Positions 28,958 to 39,500 of a DNA stretch of 64,000 nucleotides are shown here, in pieces. The translations under genes were made by a program, and so were the position numbers. This stretch comes from Lepisosteus oculatus (Eukaryota; Chordata; Actinopteri; Semionotiformes; Lepisosteidae). Under the pieces are notes generated by a model, which had not been told where the DNA came from, did no database searches, and saw only the letters and a list, made by a program, of their open reading frames with translations. The stretch lies in contig NC_090703.1 of assembly GCF_040954835.1 (NCBI RefSeq), positions 14,131,001-14,195,000 of the forward strand, given 5' to 3'. Each line of letters begins with the position of its first letter. Position 1 is the first letter of the stretch.

Positions 28958-31900
28958 CTACTTGAAGTGAGTAAGCTGATGTGTTTTTAAATGGCAAGAC
29001 TGGGTAAAAGTCTTCCTGCATACAGAACACTCAAATGGTCTTTGTCCTGTATGAATTACATAGTGTCTTTTGAGTTTAGAGGGAGAATCAAAGCTTTTGA
29101 AGCATATAGCACATTGATAAAGGCTCCTGCTTGTACTTTTTGCTTGGGTCTGATTTTTAAAAGTGCACTTGTGCACTTGAAGCTTCCTTTCTGTTCCAAA
29201 ATAACGATTGCATTCCATGCACTTGAAAAGTCCACTCGGACTGGAGGAACTCCAGTATCCATTAGTATAATCAGACTCTGAGGCCGTATCAAGTTCAGGC
29301 AGATCATCCCCTGATCTCTCAACTGCTACCTGATTCGTATTATATTGTGGACAGGTTTTAGAATCGGCTTCAAGCTGCCATGACTGATGCATATTCTGGC
29401 CCTGATGATCCTCACTGAAGTCATTGTTTGTTACCTCCTGCTGAAGGGAATCTGAGCCACCAAACTGTTTTGCATGAATTCGCTGATGAACTTTGAGATG
29501 TGCAGCCTGTCTAAATGACTTATTACACACAGAACACTCAAAGGGCTTCTCCCCAGCATGAATTAAGTAATGCCTTTCAAGTTTTGAAGGGGAGGAAAAA
29601 CATTTGAGACATTCAGAACACTTATGCTTCTTCTCTTTCTGTTTCAATCCATCTTCTACTTTTGCAGATGAGTCTGTGGCACATTCTTCCAGTATTTCGT
29701 CTGATACTGTATCATTAGCTTCTTGTGCTGGATCCAAACTGCCATTAACAGTTAAGCACTGGTTAGTGTTCTGTCCATGTGGTTCTGAAACACAGTCTGC
29801 CTGCTCTTCTAGACCTTTTATGTTTTCCTGAATAGCTCCAGATGCACACCATGGTATTTCATAAGTCAGCTTTTCAGAAGGGGGGTGATTCTCTGATTGA
29901 TTCTGAAGACTGCAGGGATGTTCTTTCTCAAAATCACTTTGCGTCTTATCACAGAATTTCCACTCTGAATGGGTGTGCTGGTGATTCTGAAGGTGACAAA
30001 GCTGCCTAAATGACTTTTCACACATGTAACATTTAAAAGGTTTCAGACCAGTGTGAATAAGGAAGTGCCTTTTGAGTTTGGAAGGGGAATTAAAACTCTT
30101 TGGGCATACTGAGCACTGATATTCCTTCCTTTGACAACCTTTCCCTTGGCTTGATTCAGGGAGATTTGTCTGGGGCATATTACAACTCTCTTCTTCAGAA
30201 AGACATGTGCTGTATTCACCCATTGTGCTTTGTGGTGGATTATGTGGAACTGCTGGCTCAGCTAGGTTTAGCTTTTGTTCTTGCAGGACAAGGGACAGAG
30301 AAGACACAGCAAACTGATCATCATAAAGAGATACTCCCTGTGCACTCTGGTTGTGCTCCTGGTTTACATTACTTTCATAAGAATGTTTTAATGCTCTTAA
30401 CTTCTTAAGGGTATGTTGATGGGTTTTTAAATGAGATGGTTGCCTAAATGAATTTGAACAAATGTAACACATGAAAGGCTTCTGTGCAGTATGAATTAAA
30501 TGATGCCTGTCTTGTTGAGAAGGTGCTTCAAAGCATTTTAAGCATCTGGTGCATTGATAAATCCTTTTACTGTCATGAACACTTTCTCCATTTTCAGCCT
30601 CATGATTCTGCATGTTAAGAGCCAGTGAATCCGCAGTAAAACTGCTCTCTACTTCTTTATTCTCTGGTGTTCCACTGCCATCGACAGCATAACTTTCTTG
30701 TTTCAAAACATCAGACCGTAATGTGTCTGTATGTTGTTTCTGTTTCTTGTCTTGGGAGACACTGGCATGGGACAAAATGCTAGGGGAAAGGTGTCCTTGA
30801 GGACTGTGGTCTCCATGGTGCAGTGGCTGACTAATGGACTTTTTAAGACCATTGTGACTTTGTTGGTGTCTTTTTAAATGAGTCAGCTGTCTAAATTTCC
30901 TTTCACAAACATAGCATTCAAAAGGTTTCTGCCCTGTATGTGAAAGATAATGCCTTTGAAGTTTGGAAGGACAATCAAAACTCTTGTGACACAAGCAGCA
31001 CTGATGGATACGCTTTTTGACATTTTTTCCTTCTGTGCGTCCAGTATTTTGATGCCCTAGTGACGTCTGATCTTGCATCAGACATTTCTTTTGCACTGGT
31101 GTTCCGTTTGTGTCCGTCACTAAATCAACATAGTTATCCAGGATGGGCTTCTCAGATTCTAAGTGTGCAGAGGATTCAGTGAGTTGGACTCCATCGTGTG
31201 TTTTTCCAGCTCCACTAAAGAAAGCCGCCGGTGCAGTGTTAGACACACTGTGTAACAGAGGTGGTCTCTTCTGGGTGTGGTTCTGCTTTATGTCTGCCAC
31301 CCTCCTGAGAGAAATAAGCCTCCTGTGTTGCAAGTTGCTTTTCATAGTTTTTATATCTCTGTGAGTGCGGTAGTGGGCTTTTAAATGGGATGACTGTCTG
31401 AAGGCCCTCCGGCAAATATGGCACTCAAAAGGCCTCTGTCCAGTATGAATGAGATAATGCCTCTCTAGTTGTGAGGGTGCACTAAAGCATTTTAAACATT
31501 TAGAGCACTGATAGACTCTTCTGCTGACATCTGCATTGTCACTGTTTTCAGAAATGTAGGTGTGGTTCGCCTGATACACTTCTTCGGTAAAAGCATCCTC
31601 ATCTATAGTATGTTCAGCGATTTTACTGAATTCCACTAAATTTGTGTCTTCTTGTGACTGCGGAGCATTATCATGATTAGGCTGACTTTGAGATGTTTTC
31701 TCATTTCCCTGGGACTGATCCTGACTGCTCAATCTGTTCGCATTAAGAAATTTCTGCTGCTGAAAGGCACTTTTGAAAGCCCTCCATTTGTTGTGGGTAC
31801 GCTGATGTACTTTTAAGTGTATGGCTTGCCTGAATTCTTTACCACATGCAAAGCATCGAAATGGCTTCTGCCCAGTATGGGTCAAGTAATGCCTTTGAAG

Positions 31901-34654
31901 TTTGGAAGGGCAATCAAAGCATTTTAAACACATCAAACACGGATGTGTCCTGTGGTTTTTAATCTTGTCCGAGCCCAGAGTATGTTCCTCAGGCAAGCTT
32001 TCTGTTGAAATTGAGATCCGTGTTTCGGGCTGATCGAAACTTTCACTGCTGCTAAAAATGTTTTCTTGAGCATTCGCTATATTCATATCCGAATCAATTT
32101 CAGGAGGCTGCGACTCTTCCAGTTCACTTTGTTCAAGAGGGTTTTGCTCCAAAGAGGCATCTAAATTCAAAGCAGTCTCTGCAATCAAACTTCCACTTCT
32201 AATTTGCTGAGGGGTAGAAGGGTCACGGTCAATGTTTGTCTCTTCCTGCTGCAAATGTTCAAGTCTGATGTGGGTGCGTTTATGGAATTTTAAATGTTCA
32301 AGCTGTCTAAATGTCTTGCCACATGCTTTACAATCAAAAGGTCTTTGCCCTGTATGAATTAAAAAGTGTCTCTGGAGTTTATAAGGTGATGTAAAATATT
32401 TTGAGCACATAGCACACTGATGGAGTTTCCTGTTAAGTGTTTGGTGTTCACTTTTAGTATAATCAATTGTTTGTTGTAACAGATTATTTGAAATTGTCTC
32501 CTCAGGTGCTACAGTGTCTGCAGCCTCTTCATCCTTGTTGTCATGCCAGTGTTCGTATGGCTCTTCTGGTTTCACAACAATATTAAGTTGAAGCTGTTTA
32601 GCCTGTTGTAGGGCATTCTCTTCGCAGGGCTGGAAAGATCTTTGCTGCACGTTGTCCGTGTCCCCAGATGGATGTTGCCTGTGGTGGCCATCAGTTAAAG
32701 CAGAATCCTGAACAGTCCCCGAGTCTTGTCCCAGGAATACATAATTAGAATCATCCACTTTTCTGTGCTTTGCCTGATGTTTTTTCAAATGAGCTGCTTG
32801 TCTAAATGTTACACCACAGATTGGGCATTTGAATGGCCGTAATCCTGTGTGAATCAGGTAGTGGCGCTCAAGTTTTGAAGCAAATTTAAAAGACTTCAAG
32901 CAGATGCTGCACTGATTGCGAACATATCCGTTTTCATGGACAGATTTCTCATCTAATGCAGTGAAATTAAGGAGCTGTTTTGTTTCCGTTTTGAGATCAT
33001 GTATAGGTGAAGGCGCTGTGAGATCTTCTTCACTATTTGAAGATTTGTTGTTGGACTCATGCGCAGGAGTGATATTAACAGAACAATTCAGTTGGGACGG
33101 TGGATATGAGCTCATAGGCTTGTGCTCTTTGGGGCTACAGAGTTGTGCTGGAACCAAAAAAGATTCATCACAATTTGAAAGCAGATGTTTACTATGGCTT
33201 TCATCTTGGTCATCAAATTCACCTGTCTCACCAAACGCCTCCTCTTGCAGAATATTATCAAAGTCTCTGCCATTTCTGTGGGTTTCTTGATGAACTTTTA
33301 AATGTGCCAGTTGTCTAAAGGTCTTTCCGCATTCCCAGCAATCAAAGGGCCTCAGATCAGTGTGAATAAGATAATGCCTCCTTAGTTTAGAAGGGGAACT
33401 AAAGCATTTCAGACAAACTGAACACAGATGATTCCTCTTCTGTTCACCATTAGCAGACAAACACTGACTTTTCTGTTCAGAATCAAGGCATTTTTCGGGT
33501 AATTCACATTTTGTCACACTCTTATTAAAAGCCATTTGATCTAAATGACTAGACTCACACATTACATTACTGGCACTTTTAGGTATGTGTAAATTACTTA
33601 AATGCTGTTCTTCGGTAGTGTAAGACTGTGCAGAGTTACACTCATTCTCTACACTCATCACACGAATCTCATTCAGTGCGTTGTCTTCAAATTGCAACTC
33701 ATTGTCACCATTATCAAAGTTCCTATTTCTAAATACTTCATTTTGAAATGAATGCAGAGGAGAATTAGACTTTGAATGGGTTTGTGAATGGAGTTTTAAA
33801 TGTACCATTTGCCTGAATGTCTTTCCACAAATGGAACACTGAAAGGGTTTCTGTCCAGTATGAATAAGAAAGTGTCTCTGTAGCTTATAAGGGGAATTAA
33901 AAGATTTTAAGCATACAGTACACTGGTGGATTTTTTTGGTATCTGGGATAGTTTCTGTCACAAAAGAAGAGTTCACCTGATGTTCCTGAAGTATTTGCTT
34001 TGTTGCAGACTGTCTGTCAACCAGCAGCCACTCAGGAGAGTTTCTACTATCCGTGCTGTTCAAGTTGAGTCCAGGTTGTTCAGTGGGTTTTGAGTCTCCA
34101 AAGTCAGGCTGTTCTGGCTCATCTTTATCATCTTTCTGGGAAATAGCACATAACTCAACATGACTGCTGCTTGCATAACTGCACTGGGAACCATCTTGGG
34201 TGGCTTGATATGGTTTTGTTTCAAATGATTGCTCTCTATTTGCAAAATCCATCAGTTGGAAGCTATTTTTAAAAGGTCTCCATTTTTTATGGGTTTCCTG
34301 GTGCTTCTTTAAATGTATGGATTGTCTGAATCCTTTTCCACACACAGAACAGGTAAAAGGCTTTTGTCCAGTGTGGATTAGATAATGCCGCTCAAGTTTT
34401 GAGGCAAATTTAAAAGATTTAGAGCAAACAGAGCACTGATGATTCATTAAAACGCTTTTGGCATTTTCAATGTCTTGATGTTCCCCTTCTGTTTTAACAC
34501 ATCTCTTAATAGGTGCAGTAGGAATGGAAAGACGTGACTCTGCACTTGAGTGGTAAATTTCAAAACCACTGCCCATCTCGGGCAATGGCTGTTCCTCCAT
34601 CTTCTCAAATGCCAGTGGATGAGAAATCATTTCAAAAGAAATTCCACCTGTCAT
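28958..34654 (-). CDS. znf770: ZNF770-like protein, 25 C2H2-type fingers, single coding exon
   Basis: This 1898-residue protein is a probable nuclear DNA-binding zinc-finger factor. Twelve finger pairs of the form C-x2-C...H-x3-H, linker HTGQKPF, second C2H2 with FRQ..HLK.H...H, begin at residues 72, 243, 409, 580, 745, 904, 1048, 1217, 1366, 1512, 1677 and 1846. A single variant finger (His-x-Cys at its end) is at 1810-1830. The pairs (SKLERHYLIHTGQKPF) and the variant finger resemble human ZNF770 (about 691 residues). The C-terminal HQLTHFK resembles a motif near its end. The AQR neighbour supports orthology. The linkers share weak motifs (W..FK..FQ), so whole units were copied. The ninth pair is defective (His to Leu at 1416). 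No KRAB, BTB or SCAN domain is seen. The start is the first ATG; the coding region is in one exon. Confidence 0.85.
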   Translation of the reverse strand: MTGGISFEMISHPLAFEKMEEQPLPEMGSGFEIYHSSAESRLSIPTAPIKRCVKTEGEHQDIENAKSVLMNHQCSVCSKSFKFASKLERHYLIHTGQKPFTCSVCGKGFRQSIHLKKHQETHKKWRPFKNSFQLMDFANREQSFETKPYQATQDGSQCSYASSSHVELCAISQKDDKDEPEQPDFGDSKPTEQPGLNLNSTDSRNSPEWLLVDRQSATKQILQEHQVNSSFVTETIPDTKKIHQCTVCLKSFNSPYKLQRHFLIHTGQKPFQCSICGKTFRQMVHLKLHSQTHSKSNSPLHSFQNEVFRNRNFDNGDNELQFEDNALNEIRVMSVENECNSAQSYTTEEQHLSNLHIPKSASNVMCESSHLDQMAFNKSVTKCELPEKCLDSEQKSQCLSANGEQKRNHLCSVCLKCFSSPSKLRRHYLIHTDLRPFDCWECGKTFRQLAHLKVHQETHRNGRDFDNILQEEAFGETGEFDDQDESHSKHLLSNCDESFLVPAQLCSPKEHKPMSSYPPSQLNCSVNITPAHESNNKSSNSEEDLTAPSPIHDLKTETKQLLNFTALDEKSVHENGYVRNQCSICLKSFKFASKLERHYLIHTGLRPFKCPICGVTFRQAAHLKKHQAKHRKVDDSNYVFLGQDSGTVQDSALTDGHHRQHPSGDTDNVQQRSFQPCEENALQQAKQLQLNIVVKPEEPYEHWHDNKDEEAADTVAPEETISNNLLQQTIDYTKSEHQTLNRKLHQCAMCSKYFTSPYKLQRHFLIHTGQRPFDCKACGKTFRQLEHLKFHKRTHIRLEHLQQEETNIDRDPSTPQQIRSGSLIAETALNLDASLEQNPLEQSELEESQPPEIDSDMNIANAQENIFSSSESFDQPETRISISTESLPEEHTLGSDKIKNHRTHPCLMCLKCFDCPSKLQRHYLTHTGQKPFRCFACGKEFRQAIHLKVHQRTHNKWRAFKSAFQQQKFLNANRLSSQDQSQGNEKTSQSQPNHDNAPQSQEDTNLVEFSKIAEHTIDEDAFTEEVYQANHTYISENSDNADVSRRVYQCSKCLKCFSAPSQLERHYLIHTGQRPFECHICRRAFRQSSHLKAHYRTHRDIKTMKSNLQHRRLISLRRVADIKQNHTQKRPPLLHSVSNTAPAAFFSGAGKTHDGVQLTESSAHLESEKPILDNYVDLVTDTNGTPVQKKCLMQDQTSLGHQNTGRTEGKNVKKRIHQCCLCHKSFDCPSKLQRHYLSHTGQKPFECYVCERKFRQLTHLKRHQQSHNGLKKSISQPLHHGDHSPQGHLSPSILSHASVSQDKKQKQHTDTLRSDVLKQESYAVDGSGTPENKEVESSFTADSLALNMQNHEAENGESVHDSKRIYQCTRCLKCFEAPSQQDRHHLIHTAQKPFMCYICSNSFRQPSHLKTHQHTLKKLRALKHSYESNVNQEHNQSAQGVSLYDDQFAVSSLSLVLQEQKLNLAEPAVPHNPPQSTMGEYSTCLSEEESCNMPQTNLPESSQGKGCQRKEYQCSVCPKSFNSPSKLKRHFLIHTGLKPFKCYMCEKSFRQLCHLQNHQHTHSEWKFCDKTQSDFEKEHPCSLQNQSENHPPSEKLTYEIPWCASGAIQENIKGLEEQADCVSEPHGQNTNQCLTVNGSLDPAQEANDTVSDEILEECATDSSAKVEDGLKQKEKKHKCSECLKCFSSPSKLERHYLIHAGEKPFECSVCNKSFRQAAHLKVHQRIHAKQFGGSDSLQQEVTNNDFSEDHQGQNMHQSWQLEADSKTCPQYNTNQVAVERSGDDLPELDTASESDYTNGYWSSSSPSGLFKCMECNRYFGTERKLQVHKCTFKNQTQAKSTSRSLYQCAICFKSFDSPSKLKRHYVIHTGQRPFECSVCRKTFTQSCHLKTHQLTHFK

Positions 34655-34897
34655 GTGCAGTACGTTTCTGGGATGTCATGCTTTTTATGGGAACTTTCAT
34701 ATTCTCCTTGTCTCCCACAGGCCCTTTTGAAAGGTAATGGTGCTTGGTTCTCTTGCTCCCGTTAAATTATTCAAATCCAGTCTTTGCCTTGAGGATTAAG
34801 ATTTGTAAACGTGGTGGGCTTTCTGTTCCATGGTGTCCTTGATGAGGCCAAAGCCTGCAGTCTTTGTCTTAGGAACAAACTATTTTGACTGTCAAAC
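34655..34897 (-). other. znf770: 5' UTR part of the ZNF770-like coding exon
   Basis: A good acceptor (tttttgtgcag) ends at 34898, so the exon probably begins at 34897, 243 nt before the ATG. Confidence 0.5.
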
Positions 34898-35821
34898 CTG
34901 CACAAAAAGTGAAAAAGATCATTTTAAAATCTAAATGTACATTACTAATGACACCTACAAAAGTAAGATTGGTGCAATACAAAAATAATAATAATGTTCC
35001 AAGTATTTCTCATCACTTAGCATTCTGCATTGGCATTAAAAACAGACCGTCCTGGATATAGTCTATAACTGATGCAAAAAGCAAGTCTTTTCAGTTAAGA
35101 CAAGCCACACTTGTGAAAAAAACAGAAGTTCTACCTCCAAACGTAGTTATATTATGAGGCAAACAAAGGCTATATTTAAATATTAAAATATAGCCTTTTG
35201 CTTTAACTAAAAAGATTTAAATTGAACAGACACAAAATTAACCAGAACTGTGGCTTCTAACCATAAAGGAAATCCAGTAACACATGGGCATAGTAGCATC
35301 CTGTTGATAAAAAGCTGTGGCCTAGAACCCATTTGAGGTAATGTAAGTTTAAAAACAAATGTACATTCAGGATACATAGAACATGTAAAGCCAAAAAAGA
35401 ATTGAGATCCAGATATGCCAAAATCCTAAAGTAAGATGTAAAAAACGTGCAGTTCCCTTGCTAGGCATCTGGAAATATCCCGTTGTTCTTATAGGTTTTA
35501 AAATATCTGACGCAACTCTGATCATAAACCTTTGAATATTTCTTGTATATGTACAACACGTTTTCAAAGATCAGATATTTCGATTTGGCGTTTTGGAATT
35601 GGAATTAAAAAAAAACAAACTGAGTCTGTGTTACTATAACGGATAAAATTACCAGCACATCCTACTTCGTTTCCTACAGTCTTCCCCCGAAAAAAAAGCA
35701 TACGAATGTAACTGATGGGAATGCAAATAAATTCAAACCCGTTTCTTCCACACTTCTACTTTTGTAAATCTTAGAAGCAGGTAGAGCAGAGCACCGGTAG
35801 TAGAAAGCTTAAGAATCTTAC

Positions 35822-35900
35822 CTTAAAGTCGGAAATTGATCATCCTTAAGCTAACATACTCATTCTGCCAAGAGGAGTTCGACAGCGCCTCCTGCTATTA
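35822..35900 (-). other. znf770: Probable 5' non-coding exon of the ZNF770-like gene
   Basis: The minus strand has gactttaag followed by a GTAAGATT donor at 35821. It lies downstream of a somewhat CG-richer stretch (35860-35920: acagcgcctcc, ttacggctagagacg). It fits a 0.9-kb intron to the acceptor at 34898. The transcription start near 35900 is an inference. Confidence 0.45.
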
Positions 35901-36560
35901 CGGCTAGAGACGTTTTGAATTCTAAAGCATGACACGAAAGACAACTCTAATACATCAGTTTTTTTATTTTTTTACGAACTTAACATTGTCGGGAAATGAG
36001 CAGAAATTCTGGACACAAGATTCCTTCGTTACAGAAGAAGTCAAAAGAAACACACCCTAGTCTTGCGGTTTGCAAAGGGGATCATGGGAATCGATCAGCC
36101 TACTCACAAAGCAGGAGTAATCCAGGAGTCAGTTTTGTGGTGACTGTTTTTTAGTTTCATCATCACCAACATCCAAAATAAATAAAAAAAACACACGTTC
36201 CAGCCCTGGTTAAATGTTACGTAGCACACAATGAAAACATTAATAAATAAAATAAACCACTGGGTCGAATTGGTAAGATTAAAAATAGCAGCACACTAAT
36301 TAATGTATGATGTGACGTAAAGAAAAAATATATCCATTACAACTCACCTGACTGCAACAAAGAACAACTATAACCATGAACTATAGGAGAACCATCGCTT
36401 TTTTTCTTAATATCACACAAACATCAGAGCTGACAACACAAAGTCCGCTCTCAAACAACGTGGGGGAAACACGGCTTCTACACATTAGTTCCTACCTCAG
36501 GATGTCTAATTAAACTAAATATGTTTAATTAAAGCCCATGAAAGCGCACAACGACGTGAT
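35901..36560. promoter_or_regulatory. Likely promoter region of the ZNF770-like gene
   Basis: It lies directly upstream of the proposed first exon. I see scattered CpGs but no strong island, TATA box or other diagnostic element. The assignment rests on position. Confidence 0.3.
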
Positions 36561-39500
36561 GTTCATCAATGAACCAATAATATTTCCACGCTTTGAATGA
36601 AAGATGAAATTTAAATTAAATTAAATTCCAATACACTTAACTGAATCTACGTGTATTTAGAACTGTAAACTACACAGATTGCGACAAACCAAATGCAGAT
36701 ACCCTTCTTTTTTGAGTTAATTCAAGACTTAAACGTTTAAAAAGAACTAACGTCGCTAAAGGTATTTAAATTTAAAAGTATACTTTCTCCATGTTAATAT
36801 TTAATAAGCACATTGATGTTTGTCTTACACCCCATATCCATTTATTCCTTGGTACAGAACAACATTCCCTTATTATTTTATTTTCCCTAAAACGACACTC
36901 TACTAAGGCAGCAAATAAATAAGTAGTTATATTATAACTATAAACTATATGTATAATGTAACGCGTCACCACGCTGGCAAGCCGACTCGTACAACCTGTA
37001 ATGTCGGCCTTATGCGTTACAATAACATAAAACGGTGTGTTATTAATAAACCAAAGAATAATTCCCTATTACTCATTTTAAAAACTGCAGTTTTTATCCC
37101 AGTCTTGAAGGGGAGTCCTGTGTGCCACGTTTTCTCAGGAAAATGTAAAAGAAATTGGGCATTTAAAACCAAAAAGGGAAAAAAATACAAATTGTTTGAA
37201 TGTGACGAGTTTATACTGTACTAGACCGTGGGCCCCTGGAGGTAGGTGATAGGGCTGCAGCGCGAAATAAAAGAACCTCAGGCTCAGTGAATTAGTTATA
37301 CCTCTAACGCTATTGTATTTTTTTTAATTATTGTTTCTGTTTTATAGTTTTAGTTAGAATTGTTAATGATATACTATTTAATAAGTGATACTGTTTAGAG
37401 ACTCTTGTCTTGTACTACGGTGTGTATTTGACTGTTCTTCCTATGTGCTGTGTATTATTGTATGGTATAAAGTTGGGAGCTAGGTTTGACCATTTAAATT
37501 AAATGAAAGTATTCCTTTTTTACTTCCTTATTGTTTAGAACATATACAAGCACTTCAAAGTGTAAGGAGGAATATACCCATGCCTCCAATAGTGGCTGCT
37601 ACAAAGTATTGTGGGGCATCATGGGGCAGTGAGAGCACCAGTAGGTTTCACAGTACTCTGCCCCAAAGCCCTAAGAGCTCCAAATGACACCTGGGAGTCC
37701 TGGGCATTGCTTCAGAGAGGGCTGAATGAGTCTGGAGCTGTGAGAGAGTCGTTGGGCTTCCCAGCATTTTGACCAGAGGTAGAAATTGACAGGGCCATCT
37801 TCTCAGCTTCCTGGTGTTAAAGGGAAAACAAATTAGAATCTGTGAAACACCCAGAGAGCAGTTTCAGAACCTGTGAGTGTTTCTACCACTTGGCAGAGAA
37901 GGAGAATGAGCCCCCTGTGGATCCTCTCCAGAATCTCAGCCAAAGAATGAAAGCAGTACCAAGGTGGGCAAGAATTCCCCAGGCCAGGGAATTAAAATCA
38001 GTCACCGAAGGCACTGGAAAAACTGAGACTTGCTGTTAACTCTCTTCATTCAGGTCACTTTACCTGAGGCACTTCTTGTAGAGGGCAGAGTCTCCACAGG
38101 AAAAGATGACAAAGTTGTGGGAGAGCCAGTTCTTAGGTTTTTGTATTCCTTTTTAACTACTGTTCCTGTTTTTGCTCATTACATTGCTGTTTGTATACTT
38201 GGTCCAGTTTCTTACAGGCCTGGAATGTACTACAACAGGACAGGGGTCTCCAGCCCTCCAGAAGAGCTCTGACCCAGTTACTTGTATAAGCCACCTGTTC
38301 CTAAAGAACAAGAACTGTATATGTTGTTGATGAATTGAGCAAGTACGAAAACCCCTTTTGTAGGGCTGAAGGGCCCTACAAAATCCCATTTGGTCCCAAA
38401 TGATCTTTAAATTTCACAAATATCCTTCTTAATCAATCACAACACAATTATTTCGGTATGAAATTCACCATACTTCAGTGAAGATTCCAAGGCTCTTGAA
38501 AAACAGTGTGTAGCAAGGTTTTTCACACTGATCCTGGAAAACACCTGGTCAACAAGTGTTACACATCACACCAAATCACCTGTTTCTGGAGACTGGGAAC
38601 ATTTTTAATTTCTCACAATGAAGTCCATCTGGTGCTCTATTAAGGGAAAAGTCCTACTAATTTCTATTCCAAATAATTTCTAACTGAATTTAACAAATCA
38701 CCTAAATTTACACTTAAATTGTTCAAAGTATTAGGATTTGATGATTAAATAGCTGTTTATAAAAAAAACCTGCTGAATTGGAACAGGACTGGAAATGTCT
38801 GGTGTATAGTCATAGGAGATTGTAGGGTACAACCATTGTGATTCTATAGTTAAATAAAGTAATGCAACCAGTTTTTACATAATATTCCAAGACCGTAAAG
38901 AACATGTCACTGACTGTAAAAATGTATTAGTCTGGATTTTAATAAAGGTAAAGGTCTTGTTTTTTAAGGGAAAACTTTTGGGATAAATGGCTTGTAATAT
39001 TCAATGTAGTTTAACAGACTGTATTGTACTTGTCCCATATTACTAATTGTCAGTAACAAAAAACATAGAAGGTACTTCCATGGTTGTTGGCCTACAATGC
39101 CCATCTTTTTCAGTCATTGCTTTGATCCAGTCAACACTTAGCTCACACCTGTCATTAAGGAAACACTTAGTTACAGATGAATCACTGCACTGACTGTATA
39201 AAAATCTATCAGTTACTATAATTATATTAATTCCTTTCCTTAAAATAGAGTTTTAACTTTAACATTTGATTTACTTTTGCATTTATGAATCTGTAGTATT
39301 TCTATGACAAAATATACAGAAAACAAGTGAGTTTAAAGTGTATGAGATCTTGAATTAATAGAACATAATGGGACAAAGGTTAACAATAAGGTCGTGATGT
39401 TCTACTGTATGACACTGCACTCAATTTGACAACAATATCTGATGTCATAACAATAAATTATCCTCCACAGATACACTGTGTTGTGCAAGACTGTACTTTA

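Noticed and set aside
32916..33290. 124-codon plus-strand frame inside the ZNF770-like ORF
   Set aside because: It is an antisense shadow of the zinc-finger gene with no family signal.
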